Below are positions 36,246 to 46,335 of a stretch of DNA of 64,000 nucleotides, one piece after another. The position numbers and the translations under genes are program-made. This DNA is from Dokdonella sp. (GTDB taxonomy: Bacteria > Pseudomonadota > Gammaproteobacteria > Xanthomonadales > Rhodanobacteraceae). Within the stretch, counting starts at the first letter, position 1. Each line of letters opens with the position of its first letter. The notes under the pieces are model-generated. The model saw only the letters and a program-made list of their open reading frames with translations, searched no databases and was not told where the DNA came from. The DNA lies in contig JALOBC010000008.1 in NCBI GenBank assembly GCA_023228465.1, forward strand, positions 1-64,000. Direction: 5' to 3'.

Positions 36246-37445
36246 TCAGGGCTGCGTCTCCAGCACCCCTGCGGGCACCCGCACGGCGCCTTCCATCAGC
36301 ACCCGCGCGCTGCGGCTCATGACCGCGCGCGTCACCGCCCACGCGCCGTCCACGCGGCGCACCGCAGCGCCGACGCGCAGGATCCCGGAGGGGTGGCCGA
36401 AGCGCACTGCCTCGCGTGCACCGCCGCCGGCGGCCTGGTTCACCAGGGTCCCTGGCACCGCGGCCGCAGTCGCGATGGCGACCGAGGCGGTGCCCATCAT
36501 GGCGTGGTGCAGCTTGCCCATGGACAGCGCGCGCACGTTGAGATCGATGTCGGCAGCGGCAATCGCCTTGCCACTGGCGGCGACGTAGGCACGCGGCGGT
36601 GCCACCCAGGCGAGCTTGGGCGTGTGCTGGCGCCTGGCCGCTTGCGCCGGGGTGTCGATCAGCCCCATGCGCAGCGCGCCGGCGACGCGTATGGCCTCCA
36701 GGCGGGCGAGCGCGGCCGGGTTCTCATTGATCTCCGGCTGCAGTTCGGTGCCGTCGTAGCCCAGGCCGGCCGCAGCGACGAACACGGTCGGAATGCCGGC
36801 ACTGATCAGCGTGGCCTGCAGGGTGCCCACGTCCGGCACTTCCAGATCATCCACCAGGTTGCCGGTCGGGAACAGGGCGGCGCCCGTTTCGCCGTCATCG
36901 GCCGGATCGAGGAACTCCAGCACGATCTCGGCGGCCGGAAAGGTGACGCCATCGAGCTCGAAATCGCCCAATTCCTGTACCTGCCCGGCGCGCATCGGCA
37001 CCTGCGCCAGGATGGTCTTGCCAATGTTGGCCTGCCAGATGCGCACCGTGGCCATGCCCTCGCGCGGCAGGCGCGTGGCATCGACCAGGCCGTTGGCGAT
37101 GGCGAACGGTCCAACCGCCGCGGACAGGTTGCCGCAATTGCCCGACCAGTCGACGAAGGGCGCATCGATGCTGACCTGGCCATAAAGGTAATCGACATCG
37201 TGATCGGGCCGCGATGCCGGTCCGATGATCACGCACTTGCTGGTGCTGGAGGTCGCCCCGCCCATGCCGTCGGTATGCTTTCCATAGGGGTCGGGCGAAC
37301 CGATGACGCGCAGCAGCAGCGCATCGCGCGCCGCCCCGGGCACGCGCGCCGCTTGCGGCAGGTCGCCCAGGCGGAAGAACACACCCTTGGAGGTACCGCC
37401 GCGCATGTAGGTGGCGGGAATGCGTAGCTGGGGAAGATGCAGCAT
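36246..37445 (-). CDS. prpF: 2-methylaconitate cis-trans isomerase
   Basis: A 399-residue PrpF-family protein (DAP-epimerase fold). Landmarks: IPATYMRGGTSKGVFF at the start, DGMGGATSSTSKCVI with the first active-site region, and VDWSGNCGNLSAAVG. It works with AcnD to convert 2-methylcitrate to 2-methylisocitrate via methylaconitate. ATG 37445. It would normally follow acnD directly; here a 1.87-kb block with opposite orientation lies between. Confidence 0.95.
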   Translation of the reverse strand: MLHLPQLRIPATYMRGGTSKGVFFRLGDLPQAARVPGAARDALLLRVIGSPDPYGKHTDGMGGATSSTSKCVIIGPASRPDHDVDYLYGQVSIDAPFVDWSGNCGNLSAAVGPFAIANGLVDATRLPREGMATVRIWQANIGKTILAQVPMRAGQVQELGDFELDGVTFPAAEIVLEFLDPADDGETGAALFPTGNLVDDLEVPDVGTLQATLISAGIPTVFVAAAGLGYDGTELQPEINENPAALARLEAIRVAGALRMGLIDTPAQAARRQHTPKLAWVAPPRAYVAASGKAIAAADIDLNVRALSMGKLHHAMMGTASVAIATAAAVPGTLVNQAAGGGAREAVRFGHPSGILRVGAAVRRVDGAWAVTRAVMSRSARVLMEGAVRVPAGVLETQP

Positions 37446-37630
37446 GTCTGGGCGTGCGTGGTTGGCCGGACGGGCCGCGGATTATCCCGCACCCCGCGGC
37501 CCGGCGCGCGCCGATGCCGATTCAGCCGGCGGCAGGCGCGCCCCCGGCCGGCTCCGCTACCATGCAGCGGGTCCGATCGTCACCCACGAGCCACCACTGC
37601 CGACGGCACGCTGCGCTCGGCAAACCGGCC

Positions 37631-38830
37631 ATGACCATGCCCAATACTGCCCACCCCACGCCACCGAAGCGTGACGACCTGCCCGATACCATTGCCCTCG
37701 TGCTGCAGGGAGGCGGCGCGTTGGGCGCCTATCAGGCCGGCGTGTACCAGGGGCTTGCCGAAGCCCACGTGCTGCCACACTGGCTGGCGGGCATCTCCAT
37801 CGGCGCGCTGAACACCGCGATCATCGCCGGCAATGCGCCGGAGCGCCGGGTCGATGCCCTGCGCGAGTTCTGGAACACCATTACCCAACCCTACTGGCTG
37901 CCCCCCACCACCCTGGGCCTGGAAGCCGGCCTGGTGGGCATGGGCGGGACGGCGCGCGCCTGGCTGGATACGCTGGAAGCCTGGCGCGCGCTCAGCGAAG
38001 GCCAGCGCGGCTTCTTCCACCCGCGCATGCCCTGGGCGGCGGCACTGGACGACCCTGCCCTGACCGGCGGCATCGGCCCGACCACCGCAAGCTGGTACGA
38101 CACCAGTCCGATGATCGCCACCCTCGAGCGGCTGGTCGACTTCGAACGCCTCAACGATGGCGGTACGCGCGTATCGGTGGGCGCGGTCAACGTCGCCACC
38201 GGCAACCTCGAGTATTTCGACAATACGCGCATGCGGCTGGACGCGCGCCATATCCTTGCTTCCGGCTCGCTGCCGCCAGCCTTCCCCGCCGTGGAGATCG
38301 ATGGCCAGTACTACTGGGATGGCGGCCTGGTTTCCAACACGCCGCTCTCGCACGTGCTGGGTGACCCGGCGCGTGACGATATCCTGGTATTCCAGGTCGA
38401 CCTGTGGGCGGCGCGCGGTGCCCTGCCACAGAACTTGCTGGACGTGACCGAACGCGACAAGGAAATCCGCTATTCCAGTCGCACACGACGGGTCACCGAC
38501 GTGCAGCGCATGGACCAGCACTACCGGCGCCTGCTGCGCGAACTGCTGGAGGAAATCCCACCCGAGCGGCGCGCCGCCAGCCGCTGGGCGCGCCACGCGG
38601 CCGAGCTCGCCTGCCACGACCGGATCGCGGTGATCCACCTCATCTACCACACGCGCGCGCGCATCGGCCAGTTCAAGGACTACCAGTTTGGCCGCGTCAG
38701 CCTGCGCGAGCACTGGCAGTGCGGGCAGCACGACATCGCCCGCGCGCTGGCCCACCCGGAATGGCTGCAGCTGCCCACCGGGCAGGACAGTTTCGTCACC
38801 CACGATGCCACCCGGCCGGAGCGGGATTGA
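37631..38830 (+). CDS. Patatin-like phospholipase with C-terminal DUF3734 domain
   Basis: A 399-residue protein. Patatin core: oxyanion loop LQGGGALGAYQAGV, nucleophile elbow GISIGALN (Ser near residue 58), catalytic aspartate in WDGGLVSNTPL near residue 235. The C-terminal third (DVTERDKEIRYSSRTRR, IVHLIYHTRARIGQFKDYQFG-like) is a DUF3734 domain. It probably hydrolyses acyl esters; DUF3734 patatins often occur near polyhydroxyalkanoate or fatty acid genes. It sits on the opposite strand within the prp genes, divergent from prpF. No signal peptide seen, so cytosolic or peripheral. Confidence 0.88.
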   Translation: MTMPNTAHPTPPKRDDLPDTIALVLQGGGALGAYQAGVYQGLAEAHVLPHWLAGISIGALNTAIIAGNAPERRVDALREFWNTITQPYWLPPTTLGLEAGLVGMGGTARAWLDTLEAWRALSEGQRGFFHPRMPWAAALDDPALTGGIGPTTASWYDTSPMIATLERLVDFERLNDGGTRVSVGAVNVATGNLEYFDNTRMRLDARHILASGSLPPAFPAVEIDGQYYWDGGLVSNTPLSHVLGDPARDDILVFQVDLWAARGALPQNLLDVTERDKEIRYSSRTRRVTDVQRMDQHYRRLLRELLEEIPPERRAASRWARHAAELACHDRIAVIHLIYHTRARIGQFKDYQFGRVSLREHWQCGQHDIARALAHPEWLQLPTGQDSFVTHDATRPERD

Positions 38831-38833
38831 ACC

Positions 38834-38977
38834 ATTCGCCGCCGGCCAGGACGCGCGCTGCGCGGGCACCGCAGCGTCGCCAACCTGGTGGAATGGCTGA
38901 TCCGCCAGCACTGCGAAGCCGCCGGCATTCCCATCCACGAGCGGGCCGAGCTGTTCCGGGAATCGGCCGATGAATGA
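38834..38977 (+). pseudogene. 3' remnant of a small gene (first of a pair)
   Basis: Directly after the patatin stop, in the same frame, the sequence HRSVANLVEWLIRQHCEAAG and following residues to RESADE then stop reads like the C-terminal part of a small helical DNA-binding-type protein. It has no start codon and no N-terminal part. Its stop codon overlaps the start of the next small gene by eight bases, the coupling typical of a two-gene module. I do not recognise the family with certainty; a RHH-type antitoxin or partition protein is possible. Confidence 0.45.
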
Positions 38978-39217
38978 AAGGACCCTGCGTGCCCTGGTCG
39001 AGGCGGGCGCGGTCAAGCGCGTGCGCATCGTCGCCGATGGCGCGCGCTTCCACCTGGAGGCGGTGACGCCGACCATGACCGTCGTTGCCACAAGGGCCTG
39101 CCGAAGACCTGGGGCAGTCGGGATGCCGCGGCCCGCTGGCAGCACGCACTCGGCATCGGCACCGCCCAACGCGATGTCAGCCGTTGGCAGCCCGAGCAGC
39201 GCGGCCTGAAGGTCTGA
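38970..39217 (+). pseudogene. Frameshifted small gene (partition/stability-like), second of a pair
   Basis: The frame begins MNERTLRALVEAGAVKRVRI and continues for 40 codons to TVVA; then a one-base deletion near 39091 shifts the natural continuation (KGLPKTWGSRDAAARWQHAL, then GIGTAQRDVSRWQPEQRGLKV and stop) into the next frame. Repaired, it would encode about 82 residues with the W-G-S-x-D-A-A-A-R-W region that I associate with small plasmid partition/ParC-like proteins. It is therefore a broken gene, probably a remnant of a horizontally acquired module. Confidence 0.6.
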
Positions 39218-39310
39218 ACCCGGCCGCGCCTTCGATGCCCGTCCTTTGAGTGCGCGGAGCGCTCCACGGGCTTGGGCAGCGCCGGGCGTGCGGCATCGAT
39301 TCGGCCCCGC

Positions 39311-41920
39311 TCAGGCCGCCGCGCCCGTGGCCATGAACTCGCGCGCGAAGCGCGGCAGGATGCCGCCGGCGTTGTAGGTGGCCAGGTCATCATCCGAATC
39401 CAGGCGGCAGGTGACGGGCACTTCGACGCGCTCGCCACTCTTGCGCCGGATGACCAGGCTGAGCGTGGCGCCCGGAGCGGGTGTACCGCTCACGTCGAAG
39501 GTTTCCGTGCCATCCAGACCCAGCGTCTTGCGCGTGGTACCGGACATGAACTGGAGCGGCAGCACGCCCATGCCGACCAGGTTCTGCCGATGGATGCGTT
39601 CGAATCCCTCGGCGGCGATGGCTTCCACCCCGGCCAGGCGCACGCCCTTGGCCGCCCAGTCGCGCGACGAACCCTGGCCGTAGTCGGCACCGGCGATGAT
39701 GATCAGCGGCTGCTTGCGCTGCATGTAGGTCTCGATGGCTTCCCACATGCGCATCACCTGCCCTTCCGGCTCGACGCGCGCCAGAGAACCCTGCTTCACC
39801 TGGCCATCGACGAGCGCCATTTCGTTGATGAGCTTGGGGTTGGCGAAGGTGGCACGCTGCGCGGTGAGGTGATCGCCCCGATGGGTGGCGTAGGAATTGA
39901 AGTCCTCTTCCGGCACGCCCATGCGGGCCAGGCATTCACCCGCCGCGCTGCTCGCCAGGATGGCGTTCGACGGCGACAGGTGATCGGTGGTGATGTTGTC
40001 CCCCAGGATGGCCAGCGGACGCAGGTTGCGCAGCGTGCGCTCGCCGGCCAGGGCGCCCTCCCAGTAGGGCGGATTGCGGATATAGGTGCTCTGCTCGCGC
40101 CAGTCGTAGAGCGGCCTGGCGCTGCCCTTCGCGCGCGGCGCGAACATGGGTTCGTAGATGCGCCGGAACTGCTCGGGCTTGACGTTCGCCTCGACCACCG
40201 CGTCGATCTCGGCATCGGGCGGCCAGATGTCCTTGAGGCGCACCTCGCGACCCTGGCCATCGACGCCCAGCACATCCTTCTCGATGTCGAAACGCACCGT
40301 GCCGGCGATGGCGTAGGCAATCACCAGGGGTGGCGAGGCGAGAAACGCCTGCTTGGCGTATGGATGGATGCGCCCGTCGAAATTGCGGTTGCCGGACAGT
40401 ACGGCGGTGACGTACAGGTCGCGCTCGACCACTTCGCGCTGGATGGCCGGATCCAGCGCGCCGCTCATGCCGTTGCAGGTCGTGCAGGCGAAGCCGACGA
40501 TGCCGAAGCCGAGCTTTTCCAACTCCGTGAGCAGCCCGGCTTCTTCCAGGTAGAGCTGCACCGCCCGCGAACCGGGCGCCAGTGAAGTCTTCACCCAGGG
40601 CTTGCGTGTGAGGCCGCGCGCATTGGCGTTGCGCGCCAGCAGCGCGGCGGCAATCACGTTGCGCGGATTGGAGGTGTTGGTGCAACTGGTGATGGCGGCG
40701 ATGATGACGGCGCCGTCGGGAATCCGCCCCGCCCTTTCATCGCTGCGTGCGGCAGCCAGCTTGTCCGCATCGGCCACGCCGCGCGCGGCCAGTTCCGCGG
40801 CCGGCAGGCGCCGGTGCGGATTGCTCGGGCCGGCAAGATTGCGCACCACGCTGGAGAGATCGAAGTGCAGCGTGCGCGCGTATTTCGCGCCCTCGAGGTC
40901 GCTGGCCCAGAAGCCGCAAGTCTTGGCGTAGGTTTCCACCAGCCGCACCTGCTCGTCGCTGCGCCCGGTGAGGCGCAGGTAGTCCAGCGTATTGTCATCG
41001 ATGAAGAACATCGCCGCGGTGGCCCCGTATTCGGGCGCCATGTTGGAAATCGTCGCCCGGTCACCGATGGTGAGCGCTGCCGCGCCGGGGCCGCGGAACT
41101 CCAGATATGCACCCACCACCCGCTCGGCGCGCAGGAACTCGGTCAGCGCCAGCACCACGTCGGTGGCCGTGATGCCGGGCTGTGGTCGCCCACCCAGCTC
41201 CACGGCGACGATGTCCGGCAGGCGCATCCAGGACGGATTGCCGAGCATCACGCTTTCCGCCTCCAGGCCACCGACGCCGATGGCGATGACGCCCAGCGCA
41301 TCGATGTGTGGGGTATGCGAATCGGTGCCGACGCAGGTATCGGGAAAGGCCACCCCGTCCTGCACGTAGATCACCGGCGACATCTTCTCCAGGTTGATCT
41401 GGTGCATGATGCCGTTGCCGGCCGGAATCACGTCCACGTTGTCGAAGGCCAGCCGCGTCCATTCGATGAAATGGAAGCGGTCGGCGTTGCGCCGGTCCTC
41501 GATGGCGCGGTTCCTGGCGAACGCGTCCGGATCGAATCCCGGCGCCTCGACCGCGAGCGAGTGATCGACGATCAACTGCACGGGTACCACCGGATTCACC
41601 TTGGCCGGATCGCCGCCCGCCGCCGCAACCGCCTCGCGCAGCCCCGCAAGATCGACCAGCGCCGTCTGGCCGAGGATGTCGTGGCAGACCACGCGTGCCG
41701 GGAACCAGGGAAAATCGAGTTCGCCCCGCCGATGGATCAACTGGCCCAGATAGTCATCGATGCGCGCCGGATCGGCCCTGCGCACGATGTTCTCGGCGTG
41801 CACGCGGGCGGTGTAGGGCAGCGCCGCCCAGGCTCCCGGCTGGATGGCATCGACCGCGGCACGCGCGTCGTAAAAGTCGAGCGCAGTGCCCGGCAGCGGC
41901 TTGCGGTAGTTCGTATTCAT
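39311..41920 (-). CDS. acnD: Fe/S-dependent 2-methylisocitrate dehydratase AcnD
   Basis: An 869-residue aconitase-family protein starting MNTNYRKPLPGTALDFYDAR. The N-terminal part DFDAREAV-like and WTRLAFDNVDVIPAGNGIMHQINLE, the Fe-S cysteines in TSCTNTSN and ACTTCNG, and the swivel domain GADYGQGSSRDWAAKG are intact. The start and the TALDFYDAR opening match AcnD rather than AcnA. With PrpF it replaces the PrpD step in propionate catabolism; here both routes are encoded. prpB and prpC, usually upstream, are absent: a REP cluster lies there instead. Confidence 0.92.
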   Translation of the reverse strand: MNTNYRKPLPGTALDFYDARAAVDAIQPGAWAALPYTARVHAENIVRRADPARIDDYLGQLIHRRGELDFPWFPARVVCHDILGQTALVDLAGLREAVAAAGGDPAKVNPVVPVQLIVDHSLAVEAPGFDPDAFARNRAIEDRRNADRFHFIEWTRLAFDNVDVIPAGNGIMHQINLEKMSPVIYVQDGVAFPDTCVGTDSHTPHIDALGVIAIGVGGLEAESVMLGNPSWMRLPDIVAVELGGRPQPGITATDVVLALTEFLRAERVVGAYLEFRGPGAAALTIGDRATISNMAPEYGATAAMFFIDDNTLDYLRLTGRSDEQVRLVETYAKTCGFWASDLEGAKYARTLHFDLSSVVRNLAGPSNPHRRLPAAELAARGVADADKLAAARSDERAGRIPDGAVIIAAITSCTNTSNPRNVIAAALLARNANARGLTRKPWVKTSLAPGSRAVQLYLEEAGLLTELEKLGFGIVGFACTTCNGMSGALDPAIQREVVERDLYVTAVLSGNRNFDGRIHPYAKQAFLASPPLVIAYAIAGTVRFDIEKDVLGVDGQGREVRLKDIWPPDAEIDAVVEANVKPEQFRRIYEPMFAPRAKGSARPLYDWREQSTYIRNPPYWEGALAGERTLRNLRPLAILGDNITTDHLSPSNAILASSAAGECLARMGVPEEDFNSYATHRGDHLTAQRATFANPKLINEMALVDGQVKQGSLARVEPEGQVMRMWEAIETYMQRKQPLIIIAGADYGQGSSRDWAAKGVRLAGVEAIAAEGFERIHRQNLVGMGVLPLQFMSGTTRKTLGLDGTETFDVSGTPAPGATLSLVIRRKSGERVEVPVTCRLDSDDDLATYNAGGILPRFAREFMATGAAA

Positions 41921-42032
41921 GGCATCCCGTCGATGGGCGCGCGCCGCGTTGGGCTGCGCGCAGCGCCGGCAAGGGCGCGGAAACCCGGCATTTTCGCAGG
42001 AATCAAGATGATTTGTTCTGCCCGCCTGGAGC

Positions 42033-42198
42033 ATCGCGGCTGAAGCCGCTCCCACAACAGCAAAGGGGATCGCAACGCACGTGGGAGGGACTTCAGTCCC
42101 GATGCTGCGGGAAGTCCCCTGCTGCGGGAGGGACTTCGGTCCCGATGCTGCCTGGTCTCTATGGGCGCGAAGGGATCGCGGCTGAAGCCGCTCCCACA
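42033..42198. repeat. Cluster of four REP-like palindromes in alternating orientation
   Basis: Within the 462-base gap between acnD and the reductase at 42383 lie four related palindromes: 42033-42055 (CGGCTGAAGCCG core, foot on the right), 42081-42104 (GTGGGAGGGACTTCAGTCCC plus GATG), 42124-42147 (GCGGGAGGGACTTCGGTCCC plus GATG) and 42174-42198 (core as the first). A decayed half copy is at 42107-42119, and short fragments (CTCGAT...TCCCACAGCATTCGATCTC-like) continue to 42270. Loops are GAA, TTCAG or TTCGG. Such BIME-like arrays can act as transcription or mRNA stability elements. No gene is seen in the gap. Confidence 0.82.
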
Positions 42199-42295
42199 GC
42201 ACGCGATCTTCCACATCGCTCGATCTCCCGCTGCGCTCGATTCCCACAGCATTCGATCTCTGCCGGCGCCGGGGCTGTCGCAGCATCGGGCCTGA

Positions 42296-44401
<2,106 letters not shown>

Positions 44402-44498
44402 GGCACGCGTTGCTCGCGGGCCTCGAAGCGTGGCCTCACGCGTCCGCTTCATGCGAGGATCAAGCATGGGCATTCCGGCCGTTGGGGAGGACGGTGCA

Positions 44499-46268
44499 AT
44501 GCGGGCAATCGGCCTTGGCCTGATGCTGGTGGCGCTGGCGCCGGGCGCCGCACAGGCGGCGACGATCGACCTGGCGGCACGCGACGCGCTGACCGGCGCC
44601 GCGGTGACTGCGACGGTGGAGTTCACCGACCGCGATGGCAAGCACACACTGCACATCGATGGCGCCGCGCGCAGCGTCGCCGGGCCCGACCGAAGCGTGC
44701 CGGCCATCGCGCGCGCGGACGGCTATCACCCACTCCGCTTCAGGCTCGATCCCGGCGTCGAGCGCATGCGCCTGCTGCTCGACCCGCTGGCCGCGCCGCC
44801 GGCGTTCCGGCGCCTGGCAGCACCGGCCGATCCTGGCAGCGATGTGGGCTGGTTGCAGGGGTATATACGTCACGCCGACGATGGTGCGGGGCTCGCCGGC
44901 GCCACTGTCAGCGCCGCCGGCCAGACGGTGCTGACCGATGCGGACGGCTATTTCGAGCTGTCGCTGGGGCCGGTGGCGTCGGCCGACATCACGCGCTACA
45001 GCGTGGCGGTGGCGGCGGCCGACAGCCGCCGACACCGCGTCGATGGTCTGCTCCGGCACGCCGGCATCCAGCGGCTGGTGGTTGCGCTCGGCGCCGACCC
45101 GGCAGCGGTGACCCCCGTGGTGATTGGCGCGCTGGATCGCCGTGAAGGCACCCTGGCGGCGCCCGGCGGCGCCGCGCTCATGCACCCGCGCCCCGCCAGC
45201 CCGGCCGGCCCGCTGGTCGCACCCGGCCTCACGCCCCCGGCGTCGATCCGGGTCGGTTATGCCGATGCCGCGTGCACCCAGCCCTGCTGCACGGCTTCCT
45301 GTACCACGACCTGCACGATGTCATTGGAAACCTACGTCCGGCGTGGCCTCGACAACGAGTGGATCGCCAGCTGGAACACCCAGGCGCTGCGTGCCGGCAG
45401 CCTCGCCTATCGCAGTTATGGCGCCTGGCGCGTCGATCATCCGATCCGCGCGGCCTTCGACATCTGTTCCAGCGCCTGCTGCCAGGTCAACGACGCCAGC
45501 ACCGCCAGCAGCACCGACGCGGCCATCGCCCGCACGCCAGGCATGCTGCTGACCCGCGATGGCGACACCGCGGCGGGCAGCGAGTATTCGGCCGAGAACA
45601 ACAGCTGGGACGATCCGAACGACGGTCTGGCCTGCAGCAACGTGGATTTGTCCTGTGGCAATGGTTACGCCGGTTCGCCAGCCGCCGGCTGGCCCTGCCT
45701 CGACGATCCGGTCGGCACCAATCGCGGCTGCTTCGGCCACGGCCGCGGCATGTCGCAATGGGGCACCCAGCGCTGGGCGATCGATGCCAGCGCCCGTCGC
45801 TGGCCGTGGATCGTCGATCACTACTACAACGCCCACGGCTCCGGCAGCGCGCTGCGCACTGCGATCATCAGCTCGCCGCTCGGCATCACCGGCATCGCAA
45901 CGCAGCCCGCCGCAGCCGCGCCCGGCAGCGTCTTGCAGATCCTGGCCGAGGCCGACAATGCTGCCGGCGCCGCGCACGCGCGTCTGCTGGTCGGCGCCAG
46001 CCTGTACCGCGCCGGCGTCGGCTACGTGGACGACCCCGGCAACGACGCCCCGCTCAGCCTCGCCCCCGGCGCCCATCCGATCGGGCGACCCTTCCGGATT
46101 CCCGCCGGCACACCGCCTGGCCAGTACGACCTGCTGGTATCGCTGTACCTGGACGTGGACGAGAACGGCACCATCACCTCGGCGGACCTGCCACTGGCGC
46201 TGGCGAGGGTCACGAGCGCACTGCAGGTCACCGACGAGCGCATTTTTGCGGACGGCTTCGAAACCTAG
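44499..46268 (+). CDS. Secreted SpoIID-domain protein with IFADGFE C-terminal tail
   Basis: A 589-residue exported protein. Signal peptide MRAIGLGLMLVALAPGAAQA, a carboxypeptidase-regulatory-like beta domain (TVSAAGQTVLTDADGYFELSL near residue 150), then a SpoIID/LytB-type domain (SLETYVRRGLDNEWIASWNT, ALRAGSLAYRSYGAW, GHGRGMSQWGTQRWA). A Cys-rich segment (CTQPCCTASCTTTC; CSSACCQ) precedes it. The C-terminal part has a calcium-loop-like DVDENGTITSADL and ends ERIFADGFET, a tail seen in many Xanthomonadales secreted proteins. SpoIID domains bind or cut denuded glycan. Start ATG 44499 has a GGGGAGG site at proper spacing. Confidence 0.82.
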   Translation: MRAIGLGLMLVALAPGAAQAATIDLAARDALTGAAVTATVEFTDRDGKHTLHIDGAARSVAGPDRSVPAIARADGYHPLRFRLDPGVERMRLLLDPLAAPPAFRRLAAPADPGSDVGWLQGYIRHADDGAGLAGATVSAAGQTVLTDADGYFELSLGPVASADITRYSVAVAAADSRRHRVDGLLRHAGIQRLVVALGADPAAVTPVVIGALDRREGTLAAPGGAALMHPRPASPAGPLVAPGLTPPASIRVGYADAACTQPCCTASCTTTCTMSLETYVRRGLDNEWIASWNTQALRAGSLAYRSYGAWRVDHPIRAAFDICSSACCQVNDASTASSTDAAIARTPGMLLTRDGDTAAGSEYSAENNSWDDPNDGLACSNVDLSCGNGYAGSPAAGWPCLDDPVGTNRGCFGHGRGMSQWGTQRWAIDASARRWPWIVDHYYNAHGSGSALRTAIISSPLGITGIATQPAAAAPGSVLQILAEADNAAGAAHARLLVGASLYRAGVGYVDDPGNDAPLSLAPGAHPIGRPFRIPAGTPPGQYDLLVSLYLDVDENGTITSADLPLALARVTSALQVTDERIFADGFET

Positions 46269-46335
46269 ATCGGATCGCAGCGCGGCGGATCGGGACAGCG
46301 GCGGGTCGGGTGCCGCCGACGCCATCTGCAGCCAC

